From the NCBI GenBank assembly GCA_011503125.2, contig WWBZ02000014.1, positions 124,001-188,000 on the forward strand: a stretch of 64,000 bases of DNA, in the 5' to 3' direction. Origin of the DNA: Botryosphaeria dothidea (Eukaryota; Ascomycota; Dothideomycetes; Botryosphaeriales; Botryosphaeriaceae). Positions 11,832 through 23,190 of this stretch are shown here, piece after piece (within the stretch, counting starts at the first letter, position 1; each line of letters begins with the position of its first letter). Under the pieces are notes generated by a model. That model ran no database searches. It was not told where the DNA came from and saw only the letters and a list, made by a program, of their open reading frames with translations. Made by a program: the position numbers and the translations under genes.

Positions 11832-12899
11832 ATGGTCACGCAGAAACCCCGCCTCGCTATCCTTGACGACTATCAGGGAGTCGCCGCCGCGAAGCTCGAG
11901 CACCTCTCCTACGCCATTGGCATAGAAACCTTTACGGATCACCTGGATTCACATGATCTGGATCAGCGCCGGAAGCTCATCAACCGCCTTAAGCCGTTCA
12001 CTATCATCTCTACGATGCGTGAGCGCACAGCCTTCCCATCCGGCATTCTTGAAATGCTACCGCACCTGAAGCTCCTCCTTACGACGGGCATGAAGAACGC
12101 AAATATAGATCTTGCTACCTGTACGAAGCGCGGCATCGTCGTCGCGGGCGCCAAGGGAATCGGACGCGCACCGCTGCTCGACCAGCCAACGTCGTTGCAC
12201 TCGACGTTAGAGCACACTTGGGCGCTGATCCTCGGTCTCTGCAGGAATATCGCGCGCGACGATGCCGTCTTAAATGGCGGCGATGGATGGGAAACGTCCC
12301 TTGCGACCGGCTTGCGCGGAAAGACGCTCGGTATCCTTGGACTCGGGAAGCTGGGGGTCGACACGGCAAGGGTGGGTGCGCTAGCTTTTGGAATGAATGT
12401 GCAGGCATGGTCGAGCAACTTGACGCAGGAGAAGGCGGACGAGGCTGCACGGACGGCTCCGCTGCCTGAAGGGACGTTTAGGGTTGCGAAGAGCAAAGAG
12501 GAGCTGCTGCGGGCGGCAGATGTAATAAGCGTGCATTACGTACTGTCAGAGCGGAGTCGAGGGCTTCTGGGGGCAAGCGAGCTGGCATTTTTAAAGCCGT
12601 CTGCAGTGCTGGTAAACACATCAAGAGGGCCGTTGGTGGATGAAATATCGCTGCAGCACGTGCTAAAAGAGGGGAAGATCAGGGGTGCGGCGCTGGATGT
12701 TTTTGACCGGGAGCCTCTCCCAAGCGATAGCGAGTGGCGGACTGCAAAGTGGGGGCGTCAGCATGGGCGTGGCGAGGTCATTTTGAGCCCCCATATGGGA
12801 TACGCTGAGGAAGGCGTTGTGCATCGGTGGTACGAGGACACTGCCCAGACTTTGGAGGACTGGCTAGCTGGAAAGCCTTTGGTGACCCAGCCCAACTGA
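11832..12899 (+). CDS. D-isomer-specific 2-hydroxyacid dehydrogenase
   Basis: Single exon, 355 aa, the usual family length. NAD(P)H-dependent interconversion of a 2-oxoacid and a D-2-hydroxyacid in the cytosol. The Rossmann motif is GILGLGKLG (residues 167-175). The catalytic Arg is Arg265 in VNTSRGPLVDE, the Glu is Glu294 in FDREPLP, and the His is His321 in LSPHMGY. All three active-site residues are present. The ATG at 11832 lies directly upstream of a standard N-terminal strand (RLAILDDYQG). Divergent pairing with a CYP504 P450 makes a D-phenyllactate- or D-mandelate-like substrate attractive; glyoxylate/hydroxypyruvate reduction is the generic alternative. It is convergent with the transcription factor, with 56 bp between the stops. 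Confidence 0.92.
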   Translation: MVTQKPRLAILDDYQGVAAAKLEHLSYAIGIETFTDHLDSHDLDQRRKLINRLKPFTIISTMRERTAFPSGILEMLPHLKLLLTTGMKNANIDLATCTKRGIVVAGAKGIGRAPLLDQPTSLHSTLEHTWALILGLCRNIARDDAVLNGGDGWETSLATGLRGKTLGILGLGKLGVDTARVGALAFGMNVQAWSSNLTQEKADEAARTAPLPEGTFRVAKSKEELLRAADVISVHYVLSERSRGLLGASELAFLKPSAVLVNTSRGPLVDEISLQHVLKEGKIRGAALDVFDREPLPSDSEWRTAKWGRQHGRGEVILSPHMGYAEEGVVHRWYEDTAQTLEDWLAGKPLVTQPN

Positions 12900-12955
12900 A
12901 TGACGATTATAGCATTGCCGAATAGTTTAGTCCAAAATCATAAAAGCCGCCCCTC

Positions 12956-15429
12956 TCATCGATCATCCCTCTCCAGCAGGCTGGCATACGCCTCCAATAC
13001 TCTTCCCACCAAGCCAACCATCTGCCAAACGCTATCAGATCTAAAAAGCTTAGCCCAGAGCCTAACCACAATTATGCTTAATCGTTGTGGTGCCTTCAGC
13101 AGTTGACCAGGATCAAGATCATCTTGCGCCTCGGTTACTATCTGAACCACGAAATTTAGCAGCCTTCTTTCCTCGGGTGTCAACTCACTCCCCGGAATGG
13201 TCACCATCTGCAACCACTTCGAAAGAAGCGAAGCACTCTCTAGAGAGCAGAGGGCGTGCTGGTTGGACCAGTAAATCACTTGTGTATGGGCTACGAAGTT
13301 GATACCCAGCTTAACAGGTATGCTGAGTGCGTGCGCACAGTGTAGGACAGCTCTGGTGAGTCGGATACTGCGTTGGATCGGAGGACTTCGATGCAGTGTT
13401 AGAGCTATTTGTGCAGGGTTCCAGCTCCTCAATGATTGCACTGAGCCCATTTCGGTGTTAATGCGAATGTATGCCAGTCGTAGAAGCGCTGTCGAGTTGA
13501 AGGAGACAGGTCCGTAAGGGCCGACCGGATCCATGGATGATTCTTGATTCCGCTCCCACTCTGAGGACCACTGCTTTAGTCCTCGCTCGAAGGCCTCGAC
13601 CTCCACTGCGGATAGGCCCGGTCGGCCAGATACCAGTCTCGGTAGTAACCTGGAAGTGCGCTGTAGAAGCCAGATGTTCTGGATGACTCCATGAATTAGG
13701 ACGTATCCTCCGAGCGATGAAAAGTGCGTATGCCCTTCGGACTCAGCCTCTTGGGGGTCTAAAAGGTAGCGCATGGTATGCTGAAACCGTGGATGGTTCC
13801 TTTTCACCCACTCCCATTCGGCCGCGCTCTCTGCTCTCCATTCTTTCTCACTGCTCGGAAGACAAATGTCAATTTCTGATGAGAGGATCAGGGGAGGGAT
13901 GTTGAAAAGGATCGTATAGAGATTGAAGAAACAGAAGCCGAGCAGCTTCGTCCTGTCAATAGTTTCTCTTACGACCCACTGCTCCCAAGTTGTGTCCATG
14001 TGATTTCCAGGACACTCAAGTCCATCCTCCCTTACGAGAAAATCAAGAGTGCTTAGGACTGAGAACGCCTCTTGGGCTATCTTTCTATCTTCAAACCAGG
14101 TTGAGATTGCAACGAACAGGATCAAGCACTGCAATACTTCCCCCCACGCTTGAGCGTTGTTGAGGGTTGACCTTCCCTCATAATGAGCTGTGTCTGAGGA
14201 GCCAACGGGCTCTGTCACTCTTACGTCAGTTTCAGAGTGCAACGCGATCCTGGCCAAGGTGATGGCTTTCGCCACATGGAAAAGCCTGAGGCCCTGTTCT
14301 GCCTCCCGGCAGTACTGCGCGCCCAACGCTGCCATGGACAGCAGAAGATCCACAATCACTGTTTCGGGGTGGAACGACGGTACATGGATCATGGGGTAAT
14401 GTTCATGAAAGCCGACAAAGTAACCGGCTACATATCGACTGAGAGCATGTCTCGAAGGAAGGGCAAAAAAATCCGGAATGAGATGCGAGAAGTCGTTCAG
14501 ATGTTCTAAGATTCTCACTCGGCAGGCTTCAGTGACAGTACTGAAGGGTCGTGGCTTGTGTGATGGTTCAGATTCCCTTTGATTGTCTTCAGGCTGCAGA
14601 GATGGTAGTCTAGAACCAAAAGCCGAAAGATCCGGTCCCCGTCTTTCCGCGGAATCAGACTTTTCTCCTTCAGTGCTGGGATTGGCAGTATTGCCCCTGA
14701 TATTGGGCGTTGGGGGCACGAAGTGCAAGTCGAAGAGAGGCAACGGCTGAAAATTATAGGAATTTCCAGGGATATTGTCCAGGCAAAAGGAGAGATCATC
14801 AGGCAAGAGTACCTCAGAATCGCATGGCGGATCCATATCGCCGAGCATTGAGTCCACGCCTTCCAGAGGATCTGATGCCCCGTGAAGGTCTCGCGTGTTC
14901 TGCGCAGGCATCAGATGCCTTTCTCCAGTAGAATGGTGCGTCCTTTTCGAGCGAGACATATGTGGAACGCGGGGGGCCGTCGGTACAAAACATCCTTCAG
15001 GCGTTTCATAATGTGGATTTGGAATGGATGATGTAGCAGTTTCACTATGTTCGATTTGGCTGTGCGTCAGTCGGTTGTGACGCGTCAGGAGATCCCTGCT
15101 TTTTGGTAAGCAAATTGAAGCCATTGGTGCCCGGGATTTGTGTACTTTCTTGTAAATGATTTTGTACAGAGCGGACAACGGAACGGTTTTTCTTTAGTAT
15201 CTAAGAACACATGCACGTGTCAGTACATTGATGTACTGACCCCGCATTGCGTCTATTCGCCGTCGTTGGACCTAAAGTAGAATCGGGAATACGCACGCGA
15301 CCTTTCATGGCGTTGCAGATGCTCAGATCTTGCAAAATGCCAACCACACCGGTTGCAAGCGAAGGGCTTGGCGGAAGCGTCCGGGTTTGCATTGGGACGA
15401 GATGCTGTTCCTGGAACCGTTGCCGACAT
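12956..15429 (-). CDS. C2H2 zinc-finger transcription factor with fungal-specific TF domain
   Basis: Three exons: 15297..15429, 15146..15200 and 12956..15095, giving 775 aa. The long third-exon frame stays open upstream to 15178, but an ATG there is false because the frame runs through intron 2. Exon 1 starts at ATG 15429 and encodes finger 1 (FACNRCGWHFARSEHLQRHERS); its last His codon is completed across intron 1 (96 nt). Exon 2, of 55 nt, adds the TKEKPF linker and the Cys pair of finger 2 (CPLCTKSFTRK). Exon 3 completes it with DLLTRHNRLTH. A long acidic/Ser-rich linker follows, then the PF04082-like middle domain (YFVGFHEHYPMIHVPSFHP, LLSMAALGAQYC). Probable nuclear activator or repressor. 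It may control the adjacent dehydrogenase/P450 pair (inference). Confidence 0.88.
15219..15240. repeat. Inverted repeat within intron 1 of the C2H2 regulator
   Basis: Perfect 10-bp arms GTCAGTACAT and ATGTACTGAC are separated by 2 nt. On the transcribed strand one arm contains the likely branch-site motif CTGAC of the intron, so a hairpin could mask it. Confidence 0.7.
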
Positions 15430-16542
15430 GTTTTGGAGAATCTGGGGAAATGATTATTCGGGGTAAGAGAAGCTCTTTTATTTGGGGCCCCAAAGGAACG
15501 GGAAACCACCACGTAAGCGCCGGCATTAGCGGGAAGCCTATTTACAAGAACTGACATAAGTTTCCTTTACCAAGTAGTCTCCCTAATTAACATTGGCAGA
15601 CGCATTCCAATTTCCGGACGAGAATGCACGGACGAATCCCTCGACGAAGATGGAGGGTGACCTTTACTCCGCTGTTGGACGGGCTGAGCGGAGATGCGAT
15701 CGTGAGTAGGCGAGCGGGAGCACTATACTTACGAAAAACGTTTCGGCCGGCACCTATCGGCCCTCACCCGTAACCAGGGACGGCTTGCCACACCTGTACA
15801 TTATCAGAGGCCTGCTTAATTCCCGGTGGCAGCTAACGGTTACTGCGGGGCTGGCGTCTTCGACGCTAGGTACACCTGCTGTGTCTGTCGGGGTGGGGAG
15901 TGTGGATCGCGTTTTCTACTCGTTGCGCTGTTCACCCCACCCCCGCTGCCGGAGTTAAGATAATCATCATGGCGATTACGGAAATTGAGAGGTGTGTCCT
16001 ACCACCATTTACTCGGGTTTTACGCTACATGCAGTGAGTCATGGTATGATAAATTAAATCAGTATCATTACTCTTTCATACAGGCATTTTTTATACCAGT
16101 GTCATTAAAAGACTTTTTTTGTTAATTTCGTTGATGTGAGAACGATGCAATGCTCTAGAAGCGTCAAACTAAAATACATCTTCAAAACCGCTCGGGATCC
16201 TTTGCCAATCGAATTGCCCCCGAGCCGACATGTGACACTCTATTCCAGATTCTGCGATGGAGTCAGGGCTAAGCGTTTCCATTGCGGGAAGGACGTTTTG
16301 CACTTCTCCGACCTGTTCTACATATGAAAAACAAAGTAATATACTCCCTCCACTGGTGTTCAATAATACTTCTTATCCCGGCAGGCTCTTTGCAGCATCA
16401 GAAATTGCTTGTATCGAATTGTTCAGGCTCTGGTGCTGAGATTCAGAGTGTGCTCAAGATTGCGAATGAATAACGTGTTCCACTCGTCGTGTCAACTAAT
16501 GACGAGGTCCCCAGCTATCGAAATGAATCCCATCTTCATCTC
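15430..16542. other. Intergenic, 1.1 kb, no gene seen
   Basis: This is the 5' region of the regulator and the 3' flank of the carboxylesterase. There are only very short frames and some AT-rich stretches. Confidence 0.45.
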
Positions 16543-18499
16543 CTAGTAGATGTACGTCTCCGCGTTGTCATTGATGAAACGCATCTGTTTCTCCCTGAAG
16601 TCATCCCGAATGATTTCGCATCCCGCCTCGGTATATCTGAACATACTCTTCGCCCCAGGCTCCCACGTTGGCCAGTGCGGCAGATCGGCCAACCCGTGCT
16701 CGTTCGGATCAAGATTATTGACAAACGAGATCCACGTGCTCATGATGTTCAAGCTGTTCTTAGAAACGGCGGGTGGGAGAAACCCGAAGGCGTTCAGCAC
16801 CACCTCTGAGATGTGGAACGATCCCAGGATGGGGAGGTTCGTGAGGCCCAAGTTCTTGAGAAGCGGGAGTTGACCGAGAACAGGGAGATCTTGCTCAATG
16901 CGATACGTGTATGCGGGTTGGGTGGCATGGACATGCTCGAGAAGGTCTCGTCGGCCGGAGTCGAACTGTGCACATGGCCTCATCAGACAAGGTCATCAAG
17001 TAAGCTGTTGGGAATACGACTTACGGTGTAATCTCCAATTGCCGCAGCAAGTCTCTTGTATTGCGGTCCAATCGCATTTGCATAGCCGGTGTCAAAGGGA
17101 CTGCCCTCTCTCGGATCCTCGGAGTAAAGGCTGGTAAAAGCACGGATCTGGTCAGGCGAAAGATGCGGGAAGAATACATTCCTAAAGTAGAGCTGGAAGT
17201 CCTCGTCCGTCGTGACGTTGAGCTGCGGTACAACGGAGAACAGAGTCCCCTCATCCTTCATAGCTCCGATGATGATGGGAACTTTCCTGGCCTTGCCCGC
17301 ACGCACGAGACGATGAGGCGAGTCTGGGAGGAACGCGCCGTCCGGCCGCGGGTACCATGGAACCACGGTGGACTCATATGACAAGAAGTTGGGCAGTTGC
17401 TGGACTGCATTGTAGATCTTGGCGTAGTCGGCGACCCGCAGACAGGCGAGCTTATCAAAAGTACTACCACAGCCGGACTTCTCGGCGATGAAGTCGAAGA
17501 CATGTTGAGCATGGCTGTAAGGCTTGAGCTTCATGATACCGCCCGAAGCCATGATTGCACCGCGGAAGAGGCCTTCACTCTCGTCGAGGAGCAGGTGAGT
17601 AGCAATAGACATGGCACCTGCAGATTCACCCATGACGGTGACTTTGGATGGGTCGCCGCCAAAGCGGTGAATGTGTTTTTGGACCCATTGCATAGCGATC
17701 CGTCTGTATGATAAATATGTGAGTGGGTCTGTAAGAGAGTAGTGAAGGCAGAAAAGATCAGGGGACGCACTGGTCTTTAAGTAGGAGATTAGTGACGCCT
17801 GCATCGGTGATTTCCTGCGAAGCAAGCGTACCGAAGGCGTTCATGCGGTAGTTTGCGGACACGAAGACCACGGGTTGCTTCATCTCTATTGAGCGAGTGA
17901 CGATATTGGCACCTTGATAGAGAAGGCCCTGCATTCATTTGCTGGTGAGTACGGGGAAGTTGCAACACTAAACCTGGAGCGCTTACCGGCAACGCTGTGG
18001 TTTCGGATCCGACTGCTGCACTGGCACCCAGCTCATACCCACCCCCATGGATCCACATGAAAACTGGCAAGCCGGCAGTAGAATTGATGCCCTCTGGAAT
18101 CTGGACGTTGATATTCAAGCAGTCCTCGTCTTGGCCGTCAATAGGAGGAAGGATTAACTGCTCGACAGCTGAAAGAAGACCACCGATGTCCCCATTGTCA
18201 CCGCTGATTGGGGATGCGATCAATTGTTGCTGCGGGCAGGCTGGGCCGTAATTGGTGGCATCTTGAACTCCTTGTATCTTGTCTTCCAAACCAAGCATGC
18301 GAGCGTTTTCAAGACGTCCAGCCTTCGCAAAGGGCACTCCAAGGAAGCTATTAACTCCCGAGTACTTCTTCGTTCCTTTGAAGGTGCCATACTCGAGCTC
18401 TACCATGGGATCTGCACCTCCTCCAAGGAGGTCGCCGAGCAGTTGTGGCAGCGCCGCAGCACAGCTGTACAGGAGGATATTTGCAATGAGAACTTTCAT
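16543..18499 (-). CDS. Secreted type-B carboxylesterase / lipase
   Basis: Four exons: 17987..18499, 17771..17928, 17025..17703 and 16543..16965, giving 590 aa. Introns are 58, 67 and 59 nt. The ATG at 18499 opens a signal peptide (LIANILLYSCAAALP). The family signature EDCLNINV is at about residue 125, the oxyanion-hole HGGG at 151-154, and the nucleophile Ser251 in the GESAGAMS elbow. Glu or Asp and His of the triad lie in the C-terminal half (candidate His in GSFHISEV). Proteins of this type hydrolyse carboxylic esters or triglycerides outside the cell; substrate unknown. The last exon joins as GDYT-FDSGRRD. Length and motif order are normal and no lesion was seen. Confidence 0.9.
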
Positions 18500-19650
18500 C
18501 GTCGTGGTAGACGTGAAGAGAAGGCTCTTAAAGAAATGAATGTAAAGGATGTTTCCTACAGGACAAGCTTACGTTGGGTGATGCCGCAACGCTCCTTAAA
18601 TGCGCTCGTCAGCTTCCCTGTTGCAGAAATCCGGGGATGCAGATCATCCGGGAAAGGGTGTCTGTGTTTGACCTCTTCCGACAGCCAACATACAAATGAG
18701 CGCATGGTCAAAAAGGTTCATCATAGACAAAACCAGGGCCGATTGGTTCAATGCCAGCGTGGTCATATTACAGTGACGCAAAATACTAGATTTGCGTCAT
18801 GCAGGAACAGGCCCTCGACGCTCTTCCGACCGTAATGTCGGATGTGGGACAAACGTGTTGTCCCTGCAACCCCACAATCAGCTAGCCCTGACGGATTAGC
18901 CAGGCGTTTTGATCTACAGATCTAATGGCGAAAATAGCAGTTGGCGGTGCATACTAAATGCTTATTGGGATTGATGCGGGAGCTAGCGCATGCCACGGAA
19001 CAAAGCTAAATATCACTAATTTTGTTTCGTATCCAAGAGCACCAGATCAGGTCAAAATGCCTAAAATTAATTCCAGACTAAGCCGATGAGTATATCGGGA
19101 AGGAACCAGGGACTCTCGGAAGATCCACTGTCGGAACGAAACTGAGATAGAGACGCACCATCTCAGTACCGATCGTAGGACCGGTTGCAAAATTGCATGC
19201 GATTTGCACAGTCTTACTGGGACGTCGGAGCTGCTTCTCGGCAGTCTGCCGAAAAAATGTGGTGTGGACATATTTGAGTACGAATAGCGGGGGTAAGAGG
19301 AATACTTGCTTCGAAGGTCTGTGCAGCAGCGTAGGTGATACTGTCGTTGAAGTGCGGGTCAAAACCCGACTTACAGGAGAATCAAGTCAGCTGGGAATGG
19401 CGAATTTATAGTTACAAACATCAGAATTTTAGAAACCTAATGCCGATGACATCGCAAGTGGGATATTTACCTCTGCGCGAGAAAGCTCTTTTTAGTCGAA
19501 CTCACGGAGAATGTGAGGGCAGTTCCCCTGACGTATGGACGAGATAGTAACAAGTCTACTGGTCAGGGATCCGTTATACATTCTATTCTGCTCTACTACT
19601 TCTGATTTTTAGACTTCTACCTCTCTCCTCACCCATTATCTCTTCGTCAC
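18500..19650. other. Intergenic, 1.15 kb, no gene seen
   Basis: This is the upstream region of the carboxylesterase. Short frames on both strands lack motifs. Confidence 0.45.
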
Positions 19651-20321
19651 TTAGTGACACCACTCAGCTCTTCCCCCACGTCCCTGAGGTAGCTCTCGGA
19701 AAGCGTTGCGTAGCTGACTTCTCATGCCGGCGGTCCCGCTGTATGGCGACGGGCTTTTGCCCTTAAACCTCGGCTTAACGTGCCGCTGCGAAACCTTCCT
19801 CCGCTTCATGATGGTCACAATGAACGCAGGAAGCAGGAACGCGATACTGCTGATCATGCCAATTACCATACCTGTGATTGTCGCGGGGAACATGGCTTGA
19901 GCACCATTTTCGCTGTTTTCGTTGCTGAATATGTTGGATGGATCGGCTGCAGTGTTCCCGGACTTTTTGACGACGCTCTCCTTGCACGCACCTGTACCAA
20001 TGTTGTCAGAATAACCGTTCTCACCGACAGGCACAAGTGCATCGCTGGTGGCTGGGTTGGTGGCCCAGATGGAGGGTGTGTTGGTGTCGAGGCTCATCAT
20101 TATGTATGCTGCGAAGGGGAACTGACGGCCGAGTTTAGAGAGGCCCTTAGAGCTGATGTCTTAGATGGAGTTGATGACAAGCTTGTGCATGGTAGTGGTC
20201 TGGTAAAGTAGACCGTTGTGGTTCTCGATGGAGACCTTGGGGGTGAGAAGATAATCGCTGGTAAGCTTAACGGAAAGGCTTGGTTGCAATTGAATAGTAA
20301 GGGCGCCCTGGGCACAATTTC
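19651..20321 (-). pseudogene. Remnant of a single-pass membrane protein (unrecognised)
   Basis: One frame is coherent from a possible acceptor (CCCAG near 20322) to the stop at 19651, interrupted by one TAA after LVINSI. The C-terminal part, open from about 20180, has one strong transmembrane helix (ITGMVIGMISSIAFLLPAFIV) followed by a very basic tail (KRRKVSQRHVKPRFKGK). I do not recognise the family. It is either the 3' end of a decayed gene or a gene with an intron I could not place; the TAA sits close to a possible 3' splice site. No function is assigned. Confidence 0.35.
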
Positions 20322-20986
20322 ATTAAATATTTCTTGGGGAAATCACTTCCTGGCTAAGACGAATGCGTGTGGAACTCTTATTTCTCGGACGCAATGGCAA
20401 GGCCAGCATGCATTGGCACCCGTGCGACCTTTCAGGTTATTGAGCAGTCCCACCATCAGTTGACAGGTCAAATGTCTATACCGGAGTCTGGATTCGTTTT
20501 CCATGAATTCTCATTCCCAACTTGGAGAAGCTCAAGTAGAGACAAGTTGATATCCCAAAGACGACAGAGGCCAATATAAGCGAGACGGACGGCCTTTACG
20601 TGTTGAAGATTTTATTTACACTAAAAACCTTATGACATGGCACTTATAAACGCATGTGAATATCGTCCAAGAGCGACCTTCGAGCTCGTGTCCCTCAGCA
20701 ACCTCAACTGTAAGAGAAAGGATAAACGACAGCTATCCCACTTAGATAAAGGATGGCACGCTCACAGGTCAGGCTGAAATATACAAGGTTCGGGGTGGCA
20801 ACAGCTGATGTATTGAAGCCCGGTAGATCCATCATCATCTTAGAGTAGTTATGAATCCAATTATGCCATTGCGTCAACTACTAATGGGGTTGACACTAGC
20901 GGCAAGAATGGGAAGGTGGGAAGGTGGAATGACATGGGAGTGGAAAGACACAGCAACTATTGGGTGGAGTAGTGGAGAGGTGCGCG
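20322..20986. other. No gene seen
   Basis: Possible further decayed 5' sequence of the membrane-protein remnant. Nothing can be read with confidence. Confidence 0.35.
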
Positions 20987-23190
20987 TCATAATAGGTTAC
21001 ATCCTGGTCGATTAATTTCACCTCCGGTTAGTGCTACCAAAACCCCTCCGGTCCCAATCGGGTAGCGCCGAGGAGCATATAATTTACGTAGATGCGAGAA
21101 TGATTGCTCCCATTGAAGTACTTCTAGCTGCGGTATATACAGTTCCATGAAAACGCCGTAATGGAAGAATCCTTTCAGACGTAGCTTTTGTCGCATGGTC
21201 TTTAGTATACATACCGCGGCCTCAGCGCTGGAGTCTGTAGTCGCCCACCTTTCGATAGATTCTATAGCATGACCCAACAACTCTGTTATGTCAGTTACTA
21301 AGTGTCTCAGATGAGTACTTGGGTCAACACGTGTCTGACAAGTAATACTGCAGCTCTTTGGCATATGCCCTAGTTCTGACGAACGCATCCACGAAGTCAC
21401 AGCAACGGGTTTGCTTACGCTTGTATGGTCGTCCACGTGTTTTGCGTACGCTCCTTGAGTAAGTAAGCAGCAGTGGTGACATAATTCCGGCAGCTCACGA
21501 AGCATTTCTCGAAGTTTTGTAGGATGTGGGACAGCGGCACCGCATGTTCTTCGGATAAGGAAGAAACAGGAAAGACGCACGGCCGATAGATAATGTGCTT
21601 CGCTGACCAATTACGGAGGCGCAACCAGCCATCCTGGACATCGCGTGGAACGTGGGTCTTCATGTCAAGTCTGATAACTGCCGGCAGAGACTCGTACCAG
21701 GTATCCAACTGGCGCGCAAGTTCTGCGCAGACGTTCTCCATGACGTTGACTGGTAAACCTACTGTTGCAGTTCCCTCGGGAACTTGCTGAATGCGCAGCA
21801 TATCCTTGCGTGCCTAGGGAGAGAAAACGAAGATGTAGAAGACTCTGATATCTGAAGGTAGTAACTATGGTGGCTTAAATACATGACTGTTGGGTACAAA
21901 TTAGGTAGAGTTAAGGTAGTGATTGGGCAGATATTGGGTAGTGTTTTTAAGCACGGAGCAGGTTGGGTAGTAGGTAGGTGCCTGAATTGCCACCGTATGC
22001 CCAAGTAATGCCTAAACCGTTACACCTACTGATGTCATTGGGGATGCCACATTCTCGTAGAAACTGACAGAACCAGACGAAGAAGGCGTTCGGTGTGAAG
22101 TCGCATATATAGTGCTGTGAATCGTGTTCAACAGCCGCCTTACAGAGCACACAGCTAAGAAAGCGAGGCTGTAATGATCGTCCTGTTTACTGAAGTGTAG
22201 GAATGCCATGCTATCGATTAAGATCTCGATTTACCCTGCCACCTTGATAATTCAGCATCGCCGCCTTTCTAGACTGTAGGGGCAGACATACTGCATTCTC
22301 ATCAGTTGCAGGCTGGTCGAGGCCATTTGCACTAGTCTCCACGCTCGGAGCGGCATGACCATGTACGATAGATAGACAGATGCGTAGATCAGCGCAGAAG
22401 GGAAGGTTAAATTCGCTTCGAAGGACGTCATCCAGTGGGCGGTGAGGATGTCATGAGCGGCAGAGAAATATGCCAAGCTTCGTGACGTCTTGGAGTCTGA
22501 GGTTTCGGCCAAGCTGCCTAACGCCAATACAACCAGTAGCAGAGCTGTGCTTGAGTCTGCCACAGGTCCAGTATTCATCACTTTATCATACACTGGATAA
22601 AAGAACTCCTTGGTGAGAACGGGAGGATCTGGGTAGATGCGGGAGAAAACCTGGAAACGAGGGAGTACGCGGTGGTCCGGGTGAAGTCCAAAGCGGTTAG
22701 TTCCACAGCGAACGTATCCAAGCTGCTCTGGGACTCGATCTGATAAAAGAAATCCGTTGGATACTCTCCTATGAGAGTCCTTATTCTCGGGGCTGCAAAC
22801 AGGCTTACTGTTGCAGTTTGATGCCCGATGGGGATGATCAAGGGTTCGTCCTGCTCGTGGGTGGTGAGTCTAACGTTTACGTTAGACGCAACGTGAAGCG
22901 CGAACTCATGGGTCTGCGAGTTTGACGCGGGAGGACTGTCTGGCTGGATGCCCTGTGGTAGTGGAGTGGCTGAGGGTAGCCGAGGCTCGCTTGCACTCGC
23001 CGGGTCGGACAGAGATGTGGAACTCTGCAGCGGGAACGGTTCCCGCTGTAAGCTGCTCGGGGTATCCCCACCCTGGGCCCCAATGCGCGCGTGGTTGTGC
23101 TCCTTGAGCAGGTCTTCAAGCTCACTGATTCGCCGCAGCAGCTCTTCCTGAGGTTCGCCCGACTTATTCCTTGAACGACAAGCGTGAGCG
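20987..23190 (-). pseudogene. Zn2Cys6-type transcription factor, decayed and split by a solo LTR
   Basis: Reading leftward from about 23190, ACRSRNKSGE is the tail of a Zn2Cys6 cluster, with Gly where the last Cys is expected. A leucine-rich coiled coil (ELLRRISELEDLLKEH) and the fungal-TF middle homology region follow: GEYPTDFFYQIES, VFSRIYPDPPVL, LVVLALGSLAE, MPLRAWRLVQMAS, FLAVCSVRRLLNTIHS, then LARQLDTWYESLPAVI and NFEKCFVSCRNY. Lesions seen: the first half of the zinc cluster was not found, the frame changes near 22690, in-frame stops lie at 22252..22254 and 22231..22233, and a 262-bp solo LTR (21763..22024) sits between codons for MTSVG and LPVNV. No functional product is expected. The C-terminal limit is approximate. 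Confidence 0.8.
21763..22024 (-). mobile_element. Solo LTR, family A (262 bp)
   Basis: On the minus strand the element starts TGTAACGG and ends GCAACA, the TG..CA form of LTRs. It is flanked by a perfect 5-bp duplication (CCTAC on the plus strand, 21758..21762 and 22025..22029). The same 262-bp sequence occurs at 39939..40200. No internal retrotransposon sequence remains, as after LTR-LTR recombination. A TATTTAAG box may be its promoter. Confidence 0.92.

Noticed and set aside
21759..22004. 81-codon frame nearly identical to one at 39959..40213, suggesting a conserved small protein
   Set aside because: Both lie inside the 262-bp solo LTRs with target duplications; the similarity is that of the repeat.
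22869..22886. Short inverted repeat TCTAACGT..ACGTTAGA in the regulator pseudogene
   Set aside because: It lies in former coding sequence with readable codons; likely coincidence.
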